Of a DNA stretch of 64,000 bases, positions 25,071 to 32,682 are shown one piece after another (the stretch's first letter is position 1; every line of letters begins with the position of its first letter). Source of the DNA: Planctomycetota bacterium (GTDB lineage: Bacteria; Planctomycetota; UBA11346); NCBI GenBank assembly GCA_013816485.1, contig JACDEI010000022.1:1-64000 (forward strand). Direction: 5' to 3'. Both the position numbers and the translations under genes were made by a program. The notes under the pieces were generated by a model that ran no database searches, was not told where the DNA came from, and saw only the letters and a program-made list of their open reading frames with translations.

Positions 25071-25270
25071 GGAGTCTTGGATGGCTGTTCGCTGGGGGTG
25101 GTCGCAGGCGGCGGGGCGGGTGGACGCGGGGCCGCGTCATCGTTCAACACCCGCATCGCCGGGGTGTCGAGGTCGTCGAGCTGGCCCGAGCGGATCGACC
25201 AGATCAGCGCCGCGACCGCGCCGATGAACAGCAGCAGGCCGAGGCCGGTGAAGACGAACAACATGCCCAT
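25067..25270 (-). CDS. ccoS: CcoS-like cbb3 assembly protein
   Basis: 67 aa from the ATG at 25268-25270: one membrane helix ([22 protein letters not shown]) followed by [15 protein letters not shown], the CcoS signature (GQFDDLD-x-P-x-RML in better-known members), and a Pro-rich tail. CcoS is needed for cofactor insertion in cbb3 oxidase. Having ccoS first in the structural operon is unusual, since it normally follows ccoI. A longer reading starting at 25297 adds nine unconserved residues. Confidence 0.85.
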   Translation of the reverse strand: MGMLFVFTGLGLLLFIGAVAALIWSIRSGQLDDLDTPAMRVLNDDAAPRPPAPPPATTPSEQPSKTP

Positions 25271-25318
25271 CGCTGTGCTCCGCTGATGGGATAGCACCGG
25301 CGCGCATAAAAAGCAAAC

Positions 25319-25332
25319 AGATATTCATGTCC
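25319..25332 (-). promoter_or_regulatory. Candidate operator upstream of the cbb3 operon
   Basis: Read on the minus strand this is GGACATGAATATCT, centred about 55 bp before the ccoS start. The same motif (GGATATAAATATCT) lies at an almost identical distance before ric, at 40389-40402. It is an imperfect palindrome of GGATAT/ATATCT. No TTGAT-N4-ATCAA FNR box is visible in this 114-bp divergent spacer. Confidence 0.4.
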
Positions 25333-25384
25333 GAATAGTCGTTTTAGTACTTGAGCCAGACCTCCAGGGGCCACACTGCCCCCG

Positions 25385-26149
25385 ATGCCCGACCCGCTGC
25401 CCTGGTGGTACCTGCTCGCCTATGGCCTGGGTTTGGGCCTCGTCTGGACCTCGGCCCACTGCGCTGGCATGTGTGGTCCGCTCATGTTGGGACTGGGGTT
25501 GCATGCGCCGGAGCTGGCCGAGGCCGGCACCGCGCGGCGCAGTCTGGGCATCGCCGCGCGTCTGGGTGGCTACCAGCTTGGACGGGCACTGGTGTACGCG
25601 CTCGTCGGTTTCGCGGCTGGTTGGTTGGGTGCGGGAGCCGTCAGCTGGGTGCAATCCGGAACTGAAATTCTTGGGGTGCTACTGGGCGTGGGCTTCCTCA
25701 TCGCCGCGGCCATGCACCTGCGTCGTGGTTCGGTCGTGGTCGGTGTTGGTGAGCGACCACCATTCAGTGCACGGATGGGCATGTGGGTGAATGCCCACGC
25801 GCCGCGTCAACCGTTGTTGCGCTCGTTGGTGCTCGGCATCGGCATGGCGGCGTTGCCGTGTGGCATCGTCTTCTGGGCCGTTGGTTTGGCGGTCGCCACT
25901 GCTGATCCGTGGTCGGGTGCGATCCTGATGGTGACGTTGGTCGCCATCACTACGCCGGCGCTTGCTGGCGTGGCGTTTTCACCGCTGGCGTTGCTTGCGG
26001 CGCCGGTGCGTTGGCGTGCGCTGTTGGCCGGTTGGGCTGGGCGGTGGTTGGCGCCAGCAACCTTGGCGCTGTCGGGAGTCGTGATCCTCGGCACCACCAT
26101 CGCACGCCACTATGGCATGATGGGCGCCATCTGCCCGCACTGCGGTTGA
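25385..26149 (+). CDS. TauE/SafE-like permease (cytochrome biogenesis type)
   Basis: 254 aa with six to seven membrane helices. The N-terminus holds the SAHCAGMCGPLMLGL motif of the UreH/SafE-like group often found beside ccoI. ALPCGIVFWAVGLAVA is the equivalent motif in the second half. The paired Cys in membrane motifs resemble copper- or thiol-handling transporters, so copper delivery to the oxidase is a plausible role. The C-terminus ends in a Cys-Pro-His-Cys-Gly. It is divergent from the cbb3 operon and 2 bp upstream of ccoI. Confidence 0.75.
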   Translation: MPDPLPWWYLLAYGLGLGLVWTSAHCAGMCGPLMLGLGLHAPELAEAGTARRSLGIAARLGGYQLGRALVYALVGFAAGWLGAGAVSWVQSGTEILGVLLGVGFLIAAAMHLRRGSVVVGVGERPPFSARMGMWVNAHAPRQPLLRSLVLGIGMAALPCGIVFWAVGLAVATADPWSGAILMVTLVAITTPALAGVAFSPLALLAAPVRWRALLAGWAGRWLAPATLALSGVVILGTTIARHYGMMGAICPHCG

Positions 26150-26151
26150 CG

Positions 26152-28557
26152 ATGTCAGCAACGGTCCCTTGTGCGCATTGCGGCATTCCGGTCGCCAGTG
26201 ATCAGCTCGATACGACGTTGTTCTGCTGCAACGGTTGTCGTGCCGCGCACGCGATGATCACCGGTTGTGGCCTGCAGGATTATTACCGCCTGCGTACCAC
26301 CGTCGGCGATCGGCCGGGTGATCCCGCGGGCACGGTGGCCTACGACTCACCGGCGTTCGCTGAGCGGCATGTGCGTCTGCGCTCTGACGGACTCGCGGAG
26401 ATCGCGTGGTTTGTCGAAGGTATCCACTGCACCGCCTGCCTGTGGCTGCTCGAACACCTGCCGGTACTCGATCCTGGCGTGAAGCAGGCACGTCTGGCGT
26501 TTGGTGAATCACGCTTGGCGGTGGTCTATGATCCGGCGCAGACCACGCCGGCAAAACAAGCGTCGGTGCTGGTGCGTCTGGGCTATCCAGTTCGGCCCTT
26601 CGCCGACGATGATGCGCAGGGACGCGTGGAAGTGCGCCGTCTGTTGCTGCGCGTCGCCATCGCTGCGGCGTCGGCAATCGGCGGGATGCACCTGTCGCTG
26701 AACCTCTATGCCGGCGAACTGACGCGTGACCTGGATGATGTCGGGGCACGGTGGTTTTCATTCAGCGCGTTGCTCGTCGCGACGCCCGCGTTGCTGTGGA
26801 GTGCGTTGCCACTCTACCGCTCCGGCCTCGCCGCGCTGCGTCTGGGGCGCATGAGCATCGATCTGACCTCGACGCTGGTCATCGCCATCGGCGTCATCGC
26901 CAGCGTCGCCAACCTGCTGCGCGGCTCGCGCGAGACCTACGTTGATGCCTTGGCGATGTTCATCGCGTTGTTGCTGGGTGGGCGACTGGCGGTGCTCGCT
27001 GCGCGGCGTCGTGCGCGGGCACAGGCGGCCTCGCTCGATGGCGTCCTGCCGCGCACCGCACGTCGGATGGTCGATGGGAAAGAGGAGATCATCGCCAGTG
27101 ATCGCCTGCGCACCGGTGATGTGGTCGCGGTTGGTCGCGGCGAAGTGCTGCCGTGTGATGGCACCGCCTTGTCTGCTTTCAGCGTCGATGCCGCGGTATT
27201 ATCCGGCGAATCGCGTCCCCGTCCGATGGTGGCAGGTGGTCTGGTGTTTGCCGGCACCACCTGTCTGAGCGATGGCGCCCGCCTGAGTGTGTCGGCCATC
27301 GGTGCAGCGACCCGCCTGGGGGGTCTCATCCGCGAAGCCGGGCGTGCGGCGGATCGTCCGACGCGGCTGGTGGCCGACGTCGATCGTTGGCAGACTTGGT
27401 TCGTCGCCGTGGTGGCGCTCGTCGCCGTTGGCGTGTTCGTCGGCTGGTGGCTGCTCGGTGGTGGTCTGGCCCGCGGCATCGATCAGGCGGTGGCGGTGGT
27501 GTTGGTGAGTTGTCCCTGTGCCTTGGGCTTGGCCGCACCATTGGTACAGGCGATGGCCACGGCGCGTGCCGCCGGGCGTGGGATCGTGCTGCGTGATCCC
27601 GAGGTGCTCGAAACGCTTGGCCGTCCCGGAGGTGTCGCTCATTTTGTCTTCGACAAAACCGGCACGCTCACCGAGGGCCGCATGCGCGTCACTGGTTGGA
27701 CGTGGTTGATGGAAGTCGATGACGCCAAACGCGCGGCCATCGAAGCGTTGGTGCTCGCAGCAGAAGCACCGTCAGCACATCCGGTGGCTCTCGCCATCGT
27801 CGCATACCTTGCTGGTCGTGAACCAGGCGCCTTCACCGAACGTAGGGAAATCACCGGCCAAGGTGTCATCGCCCGCAGCGTCATCGGCGAATTGCGCATC
27901 GGTAATGAACGCCTGAGCGGAATCGCGCCAGAAGCACTCATCGCCAATGATGCGGCAGTTGGTTCGGTGGGTATCAGTCTGGATGGACAGCCAGTGGCGC
28001 GCATCGCCTGTGCCGATCCGCTGCGCGCTGGCGCTGTGGCCCTGGTGAAATCCTTGCGCCAGCGTGGCGCGGAAATCCACGTTCTGTCAGGCGATGATCC
28101 GCAGATCACCGCCGCCGTCGGCGTAGTCCTTGGCCTGTCTCCCGTGGCCGTGCGTGGTGGGCAGTCACCAGAAGAAAAAGCCGCACGCATCACCGAATTG
28201 AAACGTAGCGGAACCGTGGTGGTGATCGGCGACGGCATCAACGACGCACCCGCACTGGCGACCGCGGATGTCGGTATCGGTCTGCGCGGTGGCATCGAAG
28301 CCGCCCTTGGTAGCTGCCGCATCGTCTTGGTGCGCCACGATGGCATCACCGGACTCGGCGAGGTGATAACGGGGGCCACCAGTGCGCGCAATTGTGTGCG
28401 GAGGATCTTGACGGTGTCGCTCGCCTACAACGTGGTCGGCGTGATCCTGGCCGCCGCTGGAGTCTGGGGCCCGCTGGTGTGCGCGGTGGCAATGCCCCTG
28501 AGTTCACTCACAGCAGTACTGATGGCGGGAAACGGGCGGTATTTCCGCCACAAGTGA
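26152..28557 (+). CDS. ccoI: Copper-transporting P1B-ATPase CcoI/FixI
   Basis: 801 aa. The N-terminus has CAHCG (C7, C10) and FCCNGCRAAH, the zinc-finger-like part typical of CcoI, then an HMA domain with C93-x2-C96 (IHCTACLWLLE). ATPase motifs: CPC at 454-456 (SCPCALGLAAP), phosphorylation site DKTGT with D501, ATP-binding HP (SAHPVALAI) and GDGINDAPAL. CcoI exports Cu for the CuB site of cbb3 oxidase. The ATG at 26152 lies just after the permease stop. The frame is open further upstream but the protein similarity begins here. Confidence 0.93.
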   Translation: MSATVPCAHCGIPVASDQLDTTLFCCNGCRAAHAMITGCGLQDYYRLRTTVGDRPGDPAGTVAYDSPAFAERHVRLRSDGLAEIAWFVEGIHCTACLWLLEHLPVLDPGVKQARLAFGESRLAVVYDPAQTTPAKQASVLVRLGYPVRPFADDDAQGRVEVRRLLLRVAIAAASAIGGMHLSLNLYAGELTRDLDDVGARWFSFSALLVATPALLWSALPLYRSGLAALRLGRMSIDLTSTLVIAIGVIASVANLLRGSRETYVDALAMFIALLLGGRLAVLAARRRARAQAASLDGVLPRTARRMVDGKEEIIASDRLRTGDVVAVGRGEVLPCDGTALSAFSVDAAVLSGESRPRPMVAGGLVFAGTTCLSDGARLSVSAIGAATRLGGLIREAGRAADRPTRLVADVDRWQTWFVAVVALVAVGVFVGWWLLGGGLARGIDQAVAVVLVSCPCALGLAAPLVQAMATARAAGRGIVLRDPEVLETLGRPGGVAHFVFDKTGTLTEGRMRVTGWTWLMEVDDAKRAAIEALVLAAEAPSAHPVALAIVAYLAGREPGAFTERREITGQGVIARSVIGELRIGNERLSGIAPEALIANDAAVGSVGISLDGQPVARIACADPLRAGAVALVKSLRQRGAEIHVLSGDDPQITAAVGVVLGLSPVAVRGGQSPEEKAARITELKRSGTVVVIGDGINDAPALATADVGIGLRGGIEAALGSCRIVLVRHDGITGLGEVITGATSARNCVRRILTVSLAYNVVGVILAAAGVWGPLVCAVAMPLSSLTAVLMAGNGRYFRHK

Positions 28558-28578
28558 TGCAGTTGCTGCGGAGGCCCG

Positions 28579-30546
28579 ATGCCTTCACGAAACATTCTTG
28601 CGGAGTTCACTCGTCGGGGTCGTGGGCTTCCGCATGCTTCCGGCATGTCCGCCCCCGCCGCTCGTGCAGCTGCCCGTGCGCCAGCCAAGCCGGAACATCG
28701 CACACGACGCCTGCTGCACGCGGTCGAACGTCTGCGTGACCAACTGCTGAAAGCCGAACAGCTGGTCGAAGAGCGTCTAGCCGCGATTCCTGCCCGCAGG
28801 CGTCCCAGTGCTCGCAATCTGATCCACTACCTTGCCCTGCGGCACCAAGACCTTCGGCGGCTGCAAGCGGAGTTGGCGCTCGAAGGCCTGTCCTCGCTCG
28901 GGCGTTGTGAGGCGCATGTATTGGCGAGTGTCCAACGTCTCCTTGCCGCCTTGCGGGCGATGAATGGTCAGCTGGTCGACGCAACATTGGAGAACGTGCC
29001 GGTCGATCACCACAGTGGTCCGCGTACACTGGCCCGGCAGGCAGATGTGGTGTTTGGACCTGCGCCCGCGTCGCGCGACGCGCGCATCATGGTCACGCTC
29101 CCAGGCGAAGCGGCAAACGACCCGGAGCTGATCGAACGCCTGCTCGCGGCCGGCATGGACCTTGCCCGCATCAATTGCGCGCACGACGACGAGACGGTCT
29201 GGCTCGCCCTCATTCGGTTGGTGCGCGCTGCCGCGGCCGCGCGTGGACGTCCCTGCCGCATCCTCATGGATCTTGCCGGTCCCAAGCTGCGCACCGGCGA
29301 CGTCGGTCATGGCGAGGCGGTGGTGGCCTGGAGTCCCGAGCGTGATCATCGCGGTCGCGTGTTGCGTCCCGCGCGTGTCGCGTTGGTGCATGGTGGCATC
29401 ACCCCGTCGCAGACGGTGCAGACGGTGGTGCCGATGATGGGCGACCTAGCCCAGCAGGCACGCATCGGCGACCTGGTGGTGTGCAACGACGCGCGCGGCA
29501 AACGCCGGCGCATGCGCGTAGTCCATGTCGGGGTCCACGAGGTCATCATCGAGGCCACCACCACTGCCTACCTGGTCGCCGGTATCACCTGCCAGATCGA
29601 ACGCGACGGCCGTTGGGTGGTGTGCAGCGAAGTCGCCGAACTGCCACCGGTCGAGGAACCGGTGGTGCTCAACATCGGCGACACGCTGGTGGTCACTGCC
29701 GATCCGGTCGCTGGACACCCAGCATGCCGTGGTGCGGACGGCACGGTGAGCAAGCCGGCGACGGTGCCGTGTTCACTGCCCGAGGTACTTGCGCAGGTGA
29801 AAGCGGGCGAGCGCATCTGCTTCGATGACGGAAGAATCGACGGCGTGGTGCGTCAGGTCTCACCAACGCATTTGCAGGTGGAGATCACCCGCGCCCGCGA
29901 CGGCGGGGCGAAACTGCGCTCCGACAAGGGCATCAACTTGCCGGACAGTGACCTGACGCTGCCGTGCCTGACCGCGGATGACCGTCGGCACCTGGCGTTT
30001 GCGCGCGAACACGTCGACCTGATCGGCTTGTCCTTCGTGCACCGGGCCACCGACGTGGCGGAATTGGTCGACGCCCTGTTGTCGACGCCTCAACGTCCAG
30101 GCGTGGTGCTCAAGATCGAAACTCCGCAGGCCTTCAGCAATTTGCCCGACATCCTGCTTGCCGCGCTCGGGCGGGTTCCGATGGGCGTAATGGTGGCCCG
30201 TGGCGACTTGGCGGTGGAGGTCGGCTTCGCGCGTCTGGCCGAAGTGCAGGAGGAAATCCTGTGGTTGTGTGAGGCCGCGCACCTGCCGGTGATCTGGGGC
30301 ACGCAGGTGCTCGAAACGCTGGCTAAAAAAGGCATGGCGACGCGCGCCGAGGTCACCGACGCGGCGATGAGCGTGCGCGCCGAATGTGTGATGCTCAACA
30401 AGGGGCCACACATCGTCGAGGCGGTCACCTTCCTCAACGATGTGCTGGAGCGTATGCAAGAACACCAGGCGAAGAAACGCACCCTGTTGCGGCGATTGTC
30501 CGTGACGGGGGAGCTTCCGGACAACCTACGGAAATCCCATGCGTGA
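28579..30546 (+). CDS. Atypical pyruvate kinase with N-terminal helical extension
   Basis: 655 aa. Residues 1 to about 145 are helical and basic (an unknown extension). The rest is a pyruvate-kinase barrel: ARIMVTLPGEAANDPELIERLLAAGMDLARINCAH, LMDLAGPKLRTG, catalytic Lys in VVLKIETPQAF, and VMVARGDLAVEVGF with GTQVLETLAKKGMATRAEVTDAA. It ends soon after the barrel, so the usual C-terminal allosteric domain is missing. The B domain region is enlarged. The family is annotated as putative pyruvate kinase in several bacteria; activity is untested as far as I know. GGAGG precedes the ATG at 28579. Confidence 0.8.
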   Translation: MPSRNILAEFTRRGRGLPHASGMSAPAARAAARAPAKPEHRTRRLLHAVERLRDQLLKAEQLVEERLAAIPARRRPSARNLIHYLALRHQDLRRLQAELALEGLSSLGRCEAHVLASVQRLLAALRAMNGQLVDATLENVPVDHHSGPRTLARQADVVFGPAPASRDARIMVTLPGEAANDPELIERLLAAGMDLARINCAHDDETVWLALIRLVRAAAAARGRPCRILMDLAGPKLRTGDVGHGEAVVAWSPERDHRGRVLRPARVALVHGGITPSQTVQTVVPMMGDLAQQARIGDLVVCNDARGKRRRMRVVHVGVHEVIIEATTTAYLVAGITCQIERDGRWVVCSEVAELPPVEEPVVLNIGDTLVVTADPVAGHPACRGADGTVSKPATVPCSLPEVLAQVKAGERICFDDGRIDGVVRQVSPTHLQVEITRARDGGAKLRSDKGINLPDSDLTLPCLTADDRRHLAFAREHVDLIGLSFVHRATDVAELVDALLSTPQRPGVVLKIETPQAFSNLPDILLAALGRVPMGVMVARGDLAVEVGFARLAEVQEEILWLCEAAHLPVIWGTQVLETLAKKGMATRAEVTDAAMSVRAECVMLNKGPHIVEAVTFLNDVLERMQEHQAKKRTLLRRLSVTGELPDNLRKSHA

Positions 30547-31027
30547 ACACTCCAACAAGGTCCGGGTCATCTGCCTCGACCGTGAAAACTCAGCCCGCAG
30601 CCAGATGGCCGAGGCCTTCCTGCGTCACCTCGATAGTGAACGCTTCGAGGTGTGCAGCGGTGGAATCGAGCCCCTCGACATCCATCCGCTCACGCGCCAG
30701 GTGATGACGGAAATCGGCGTGCCGTTGCTCGATCAGGCCGGCAAGTCCGCCCAGCTCTACTTCGGCAAGGAAGCGTTCCAGGTGGCAATCATGATCTCGC
30801 ACCCGGACGAAAAAGAAAATCCGCGCTTGTTCCCGGGCGCATTACGAGTCGAGCGTTGGCCCAATGAGGATCCGCTTGCTAGCAAGCTGGATGAAACTGC
30901 GCGACTGGACTTGTTCCGCCGTGTGCGCGATCGTATCCAGGTCCAGGCACAGACGTGGATCACGGCGCAGAAGGATGCGGAAACCGGGGTGTTCTCGGCC
31001 AAGCGGATGATGGCCGGCGCGCATTGA
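30539..31027 (+). CDS. ArsC/LMW-phosphatase-like protein lacking the catalytic Cys
   Basis: 162 aa of the low-molecular-weight phosphatase / thioredoxin-type arsenate reductase fold (NSARSQMAEAFLRHL, CSGGIEP, ISHPDEKENPRLFPG, RWPNEDPL). The P-loop C-x5-R should place Cys six residues before Arg20, but that position is Asp14 (C12-L-D14-R-E-N-S-A-R20-S). C12 is two residues too early. The protein is probably not a standard phosphatase or arsenate reductase. Its start overlaps the pyruvate kinase gene by 8 bp, so the two are coexpressed. Confidence 0.75.
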   Translation: MREHSNKVRVICLDRENSARSQMAEAFLRHLDSERFEVCSGGIEPLDIHPLTRQVMTEIGVPLLDQAGKSAQLYFGKEAFQVAIMISHPDEKENPRLFPGALRVERWPNEDPLASKLDETARLDLFRRVRDRIQVQAQTWITAQKDAETGVFSAKRMMAGAH

Positions 31028-31030
31028 TCA

Positions 31031-31107
31031 CCCCGGGGGCGCGGACTTCAGTCTGCGCTGCCTTTGAAGAAATGTCGCTGCGCAGACTGAAGTCCGCGCC
31101 CCCAGGG
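31031..31107. terminator. 28-bp stem between convergent genes
   Basis: 31031-31058 (CCCCGGGGGCGCGGACTTCA...) pairs with 31080-31107 over 28 bp with one mismatch and a 21-nt loop. It fills the gap between the ArsC-like gene stop (31027) and the DUF1552 gene stop (31112), so it can terminate in both directions. It lacks T-tracts. Part of each arm is itself close to palindromic (GCGGACT/AGTCTGC). Confidence 0.75.
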
Positions 31108-31111
31108 AAGA

Positions 31112-32545
31112 TTACGACAACTCAGCCAGCATTTTCGTCCCGAACCCCACCGGTTTGGGCATCGGTACGCCGGCGCGCGCGAGGATGCCGGTCAGCAGGT
31201 CGCCCTGGTTGCCGGTGACTTTGGGCACGTAACGCCCGCTGCGGATGGTCCCGCCGCCGCCGCCGGCGATGATGGTCGGCAGGCGTTTCCACGCGTGGTT
31301 GTGGCCGTCGCCGAGTCCCGAGCCCCAGGTGAAGATGGTGTTGTCGAGCAGCGTGCCGCCGGCTTCCTTGAGGCTGCGCATGCGGCTGACTAGGTAGCTG
31401 AATTGCTCGATGTTGAAGCGGTCGATCACCGCGATCTTGTCGAGTTTTTCCGCTTTACCTTCATGGTGACTGAGGTCGTGGTGGCTCTCGCTGAAAGGCA
31501 GCTCGGGATAGTTGATGCCGTGGTTCATCGAGGCGATCAGTGTGCCGACGCGGGTGATGTCGGCCTGGAAGGCGAGGATCAGCAGATCGCCCATCACTTT
31601 GACGTGCTCGCTCCACTTCATCTCGCCGGTGGGGATCTTTACTTCCAGCGGCGGTGAACGCTGGACGCTCGCCGCGCCTTTGCCAGCGGCCTGCATCTTT
31701 GCCGCTTCGGCCTGCTGACGTTCGATGGCGACCACGCGTTTTTCCAGCGAGCGCACGCTGTCGAGGTAGTCGTCGAGTTGGTGCTGGTCGTCGGCGCTCA
31801 CGCGTTTGCGCAGGTTGCCGGCGCTTTCGCGCACCAGGTCGAGCATGCTGCGGTCGAGCGAGGTGCCGTCATCGCCCGTGCCACCGCCGCTGGCGGCGAA
31901 CTGCTTGGCATCGACCGCGGGGCCGCCCTTCTTCTGCGGCGTCGACTGGCGCGAGGCGAACAGGCGTTTGTAGACTTCACCTGGGCTGACCTCGACCGGC
32001 AGCGGCTGAGTCGCGGTGCGGTAGTTCCCGGTGGTGTAGTAGCGGTTGTTGAGGCCTTCCTGACCAGTTCCGGTGCGCTCGTTCTTGCGCGTGCCGAGTT
32101 CGAGCGATGGCAACACGGTGTAGAGGCCGAGGTGACTGGCGGCGATCTGGTCGGCGGACGGAGCGATGTTGACCTGATCGCGTTTGTCCGCGTTCGGCTT
32201 GGTCGCGGTCAACCAGGTCGACAGTTCGATCGCATGCGCCGCGCCGTCGAAGGGCGAGCGTTCGACGTTGTCGACCCCATCGAGCAGCAGGATCTGATCG
32301 ATCACCGGCCGCAACGGTTCGAGCGTCGGCGACAGCGTGGTCGGCCAGGTCTTGCCGTCCTTCGGCCAGAAGTGCCCCTGGCTGACGCCGCAGGGCATGA
32401 ACATCCAACCGAGTCGCACCGGTGCCTTGTAACCGCCGGCCTTGGGCGTCTCGGCCCAGCCCATGGTTTCCAAGAGCGGCAGGGCGAGAGCGACACCGAG
32501 GCCCTTCAGGGCGGTGCGGCGATCGATGAGCCAGTTCTTAGGCAT
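31112..32545 (-). CDS. DUF1552 family secreted protein
   Basis: 477 aa. It begins with a Tat-like signal (RRTALKGLGVALALPLLETM). The body matches the planctomycete/verrucomicrobial DUF1552 family (FMPCGVSQGHFWPK, LDGVDNV, ASMNHGINYPELPFSESHHDLSHH, TIFTWGSGLGDGHNHAWKRLP). These proteins are related to the DUF1501/sulfatase-like alkaline phosphatase fold and are nearly always encoded beside a DUF1592-type cytochrome protein, as here. Their function is unknown; they are assumed to act in the periplasm, possibly on a polysaccharide. The two genes probably form an operon, with this one second. Confidence 0.92.
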   Translation of the reverse strand: MPKNWLIDRRTALKGLGVALALPLLETMGWAETPKAGGYKAPVRLGWMFMPCGVSQGHFWPKDGKTWPTTLSPTLEPLRPVIDQILLLDGVDNVERSPFDGAAHAIELSTWLTATKPNADKRDQVNIAPSADQIAASHLGLYTVLPSLELGTRKNERTGTGQEGLNNRYYTTGNYRTATQPLPVEVSPGEVYKRLFASRQSTPQKKGGPAVDAKQFAASGGGTGDDGTSLDRSMLDLVRESAGNLRKRVSADDQHQLDDYLDSVRSLEKRVVAIERQQAEAAKMQAAGKGAASVQRSPPLEVKIPTGEMKWSEHVKVMGDLLILAFQADITRVGTLIASMNHGINYPELPFSESHHDLSHHEGKAEKLDKIAVIDRFNIEQFSYLVSRMRSLKEAGGTLLDNTIFTWGSGLGDGHNHAWKRLPTIIAGGGGGTIRSGRYVPKVTGNQGDLLTGILARAGVPMPKPVGFGTKMLAELS

Positions 32546-32562
32546 GGGATGCTCCTGGGGAT

Positions 32563-32677
32563 GAGCTACGAGCTACGAGCTGCGAGCTTCGAGTTGGGGA
32601 GACGCTTCGCTCCAAGAAAAATGACAACGAGCCACGAATCTCCAGCTCGCAGCTCGCAGCTCGCAGCTCGCAGCTCG
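32563..32677. repeat. Inverted pair of 7-bp tandem arrays
   Basis: Four 7-mers GAGCTAC/GAGCTGC/GAGCTTC plus GAG lie at 32563-32593. Five CAGCTCG units lie at 32643-32677, whose reverse complement is CGAGCTG. The arms therefore pair as GAGCTNC ladders, with a 49-bp centre containing further short matches. The element fills the whole gap between the DUF1592-type and DUF1552 genes. Confidence 0.88.
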
Positions 32678-32682
32678 CATGT

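Noticed and set aside
25271..25384. FNR/ANR box in the cbb3 divergent promoter
   Set aside because: No TTGAT-N4-ATCAA or close variant is visible; only the GGAYATRAATATCT motif stands out.
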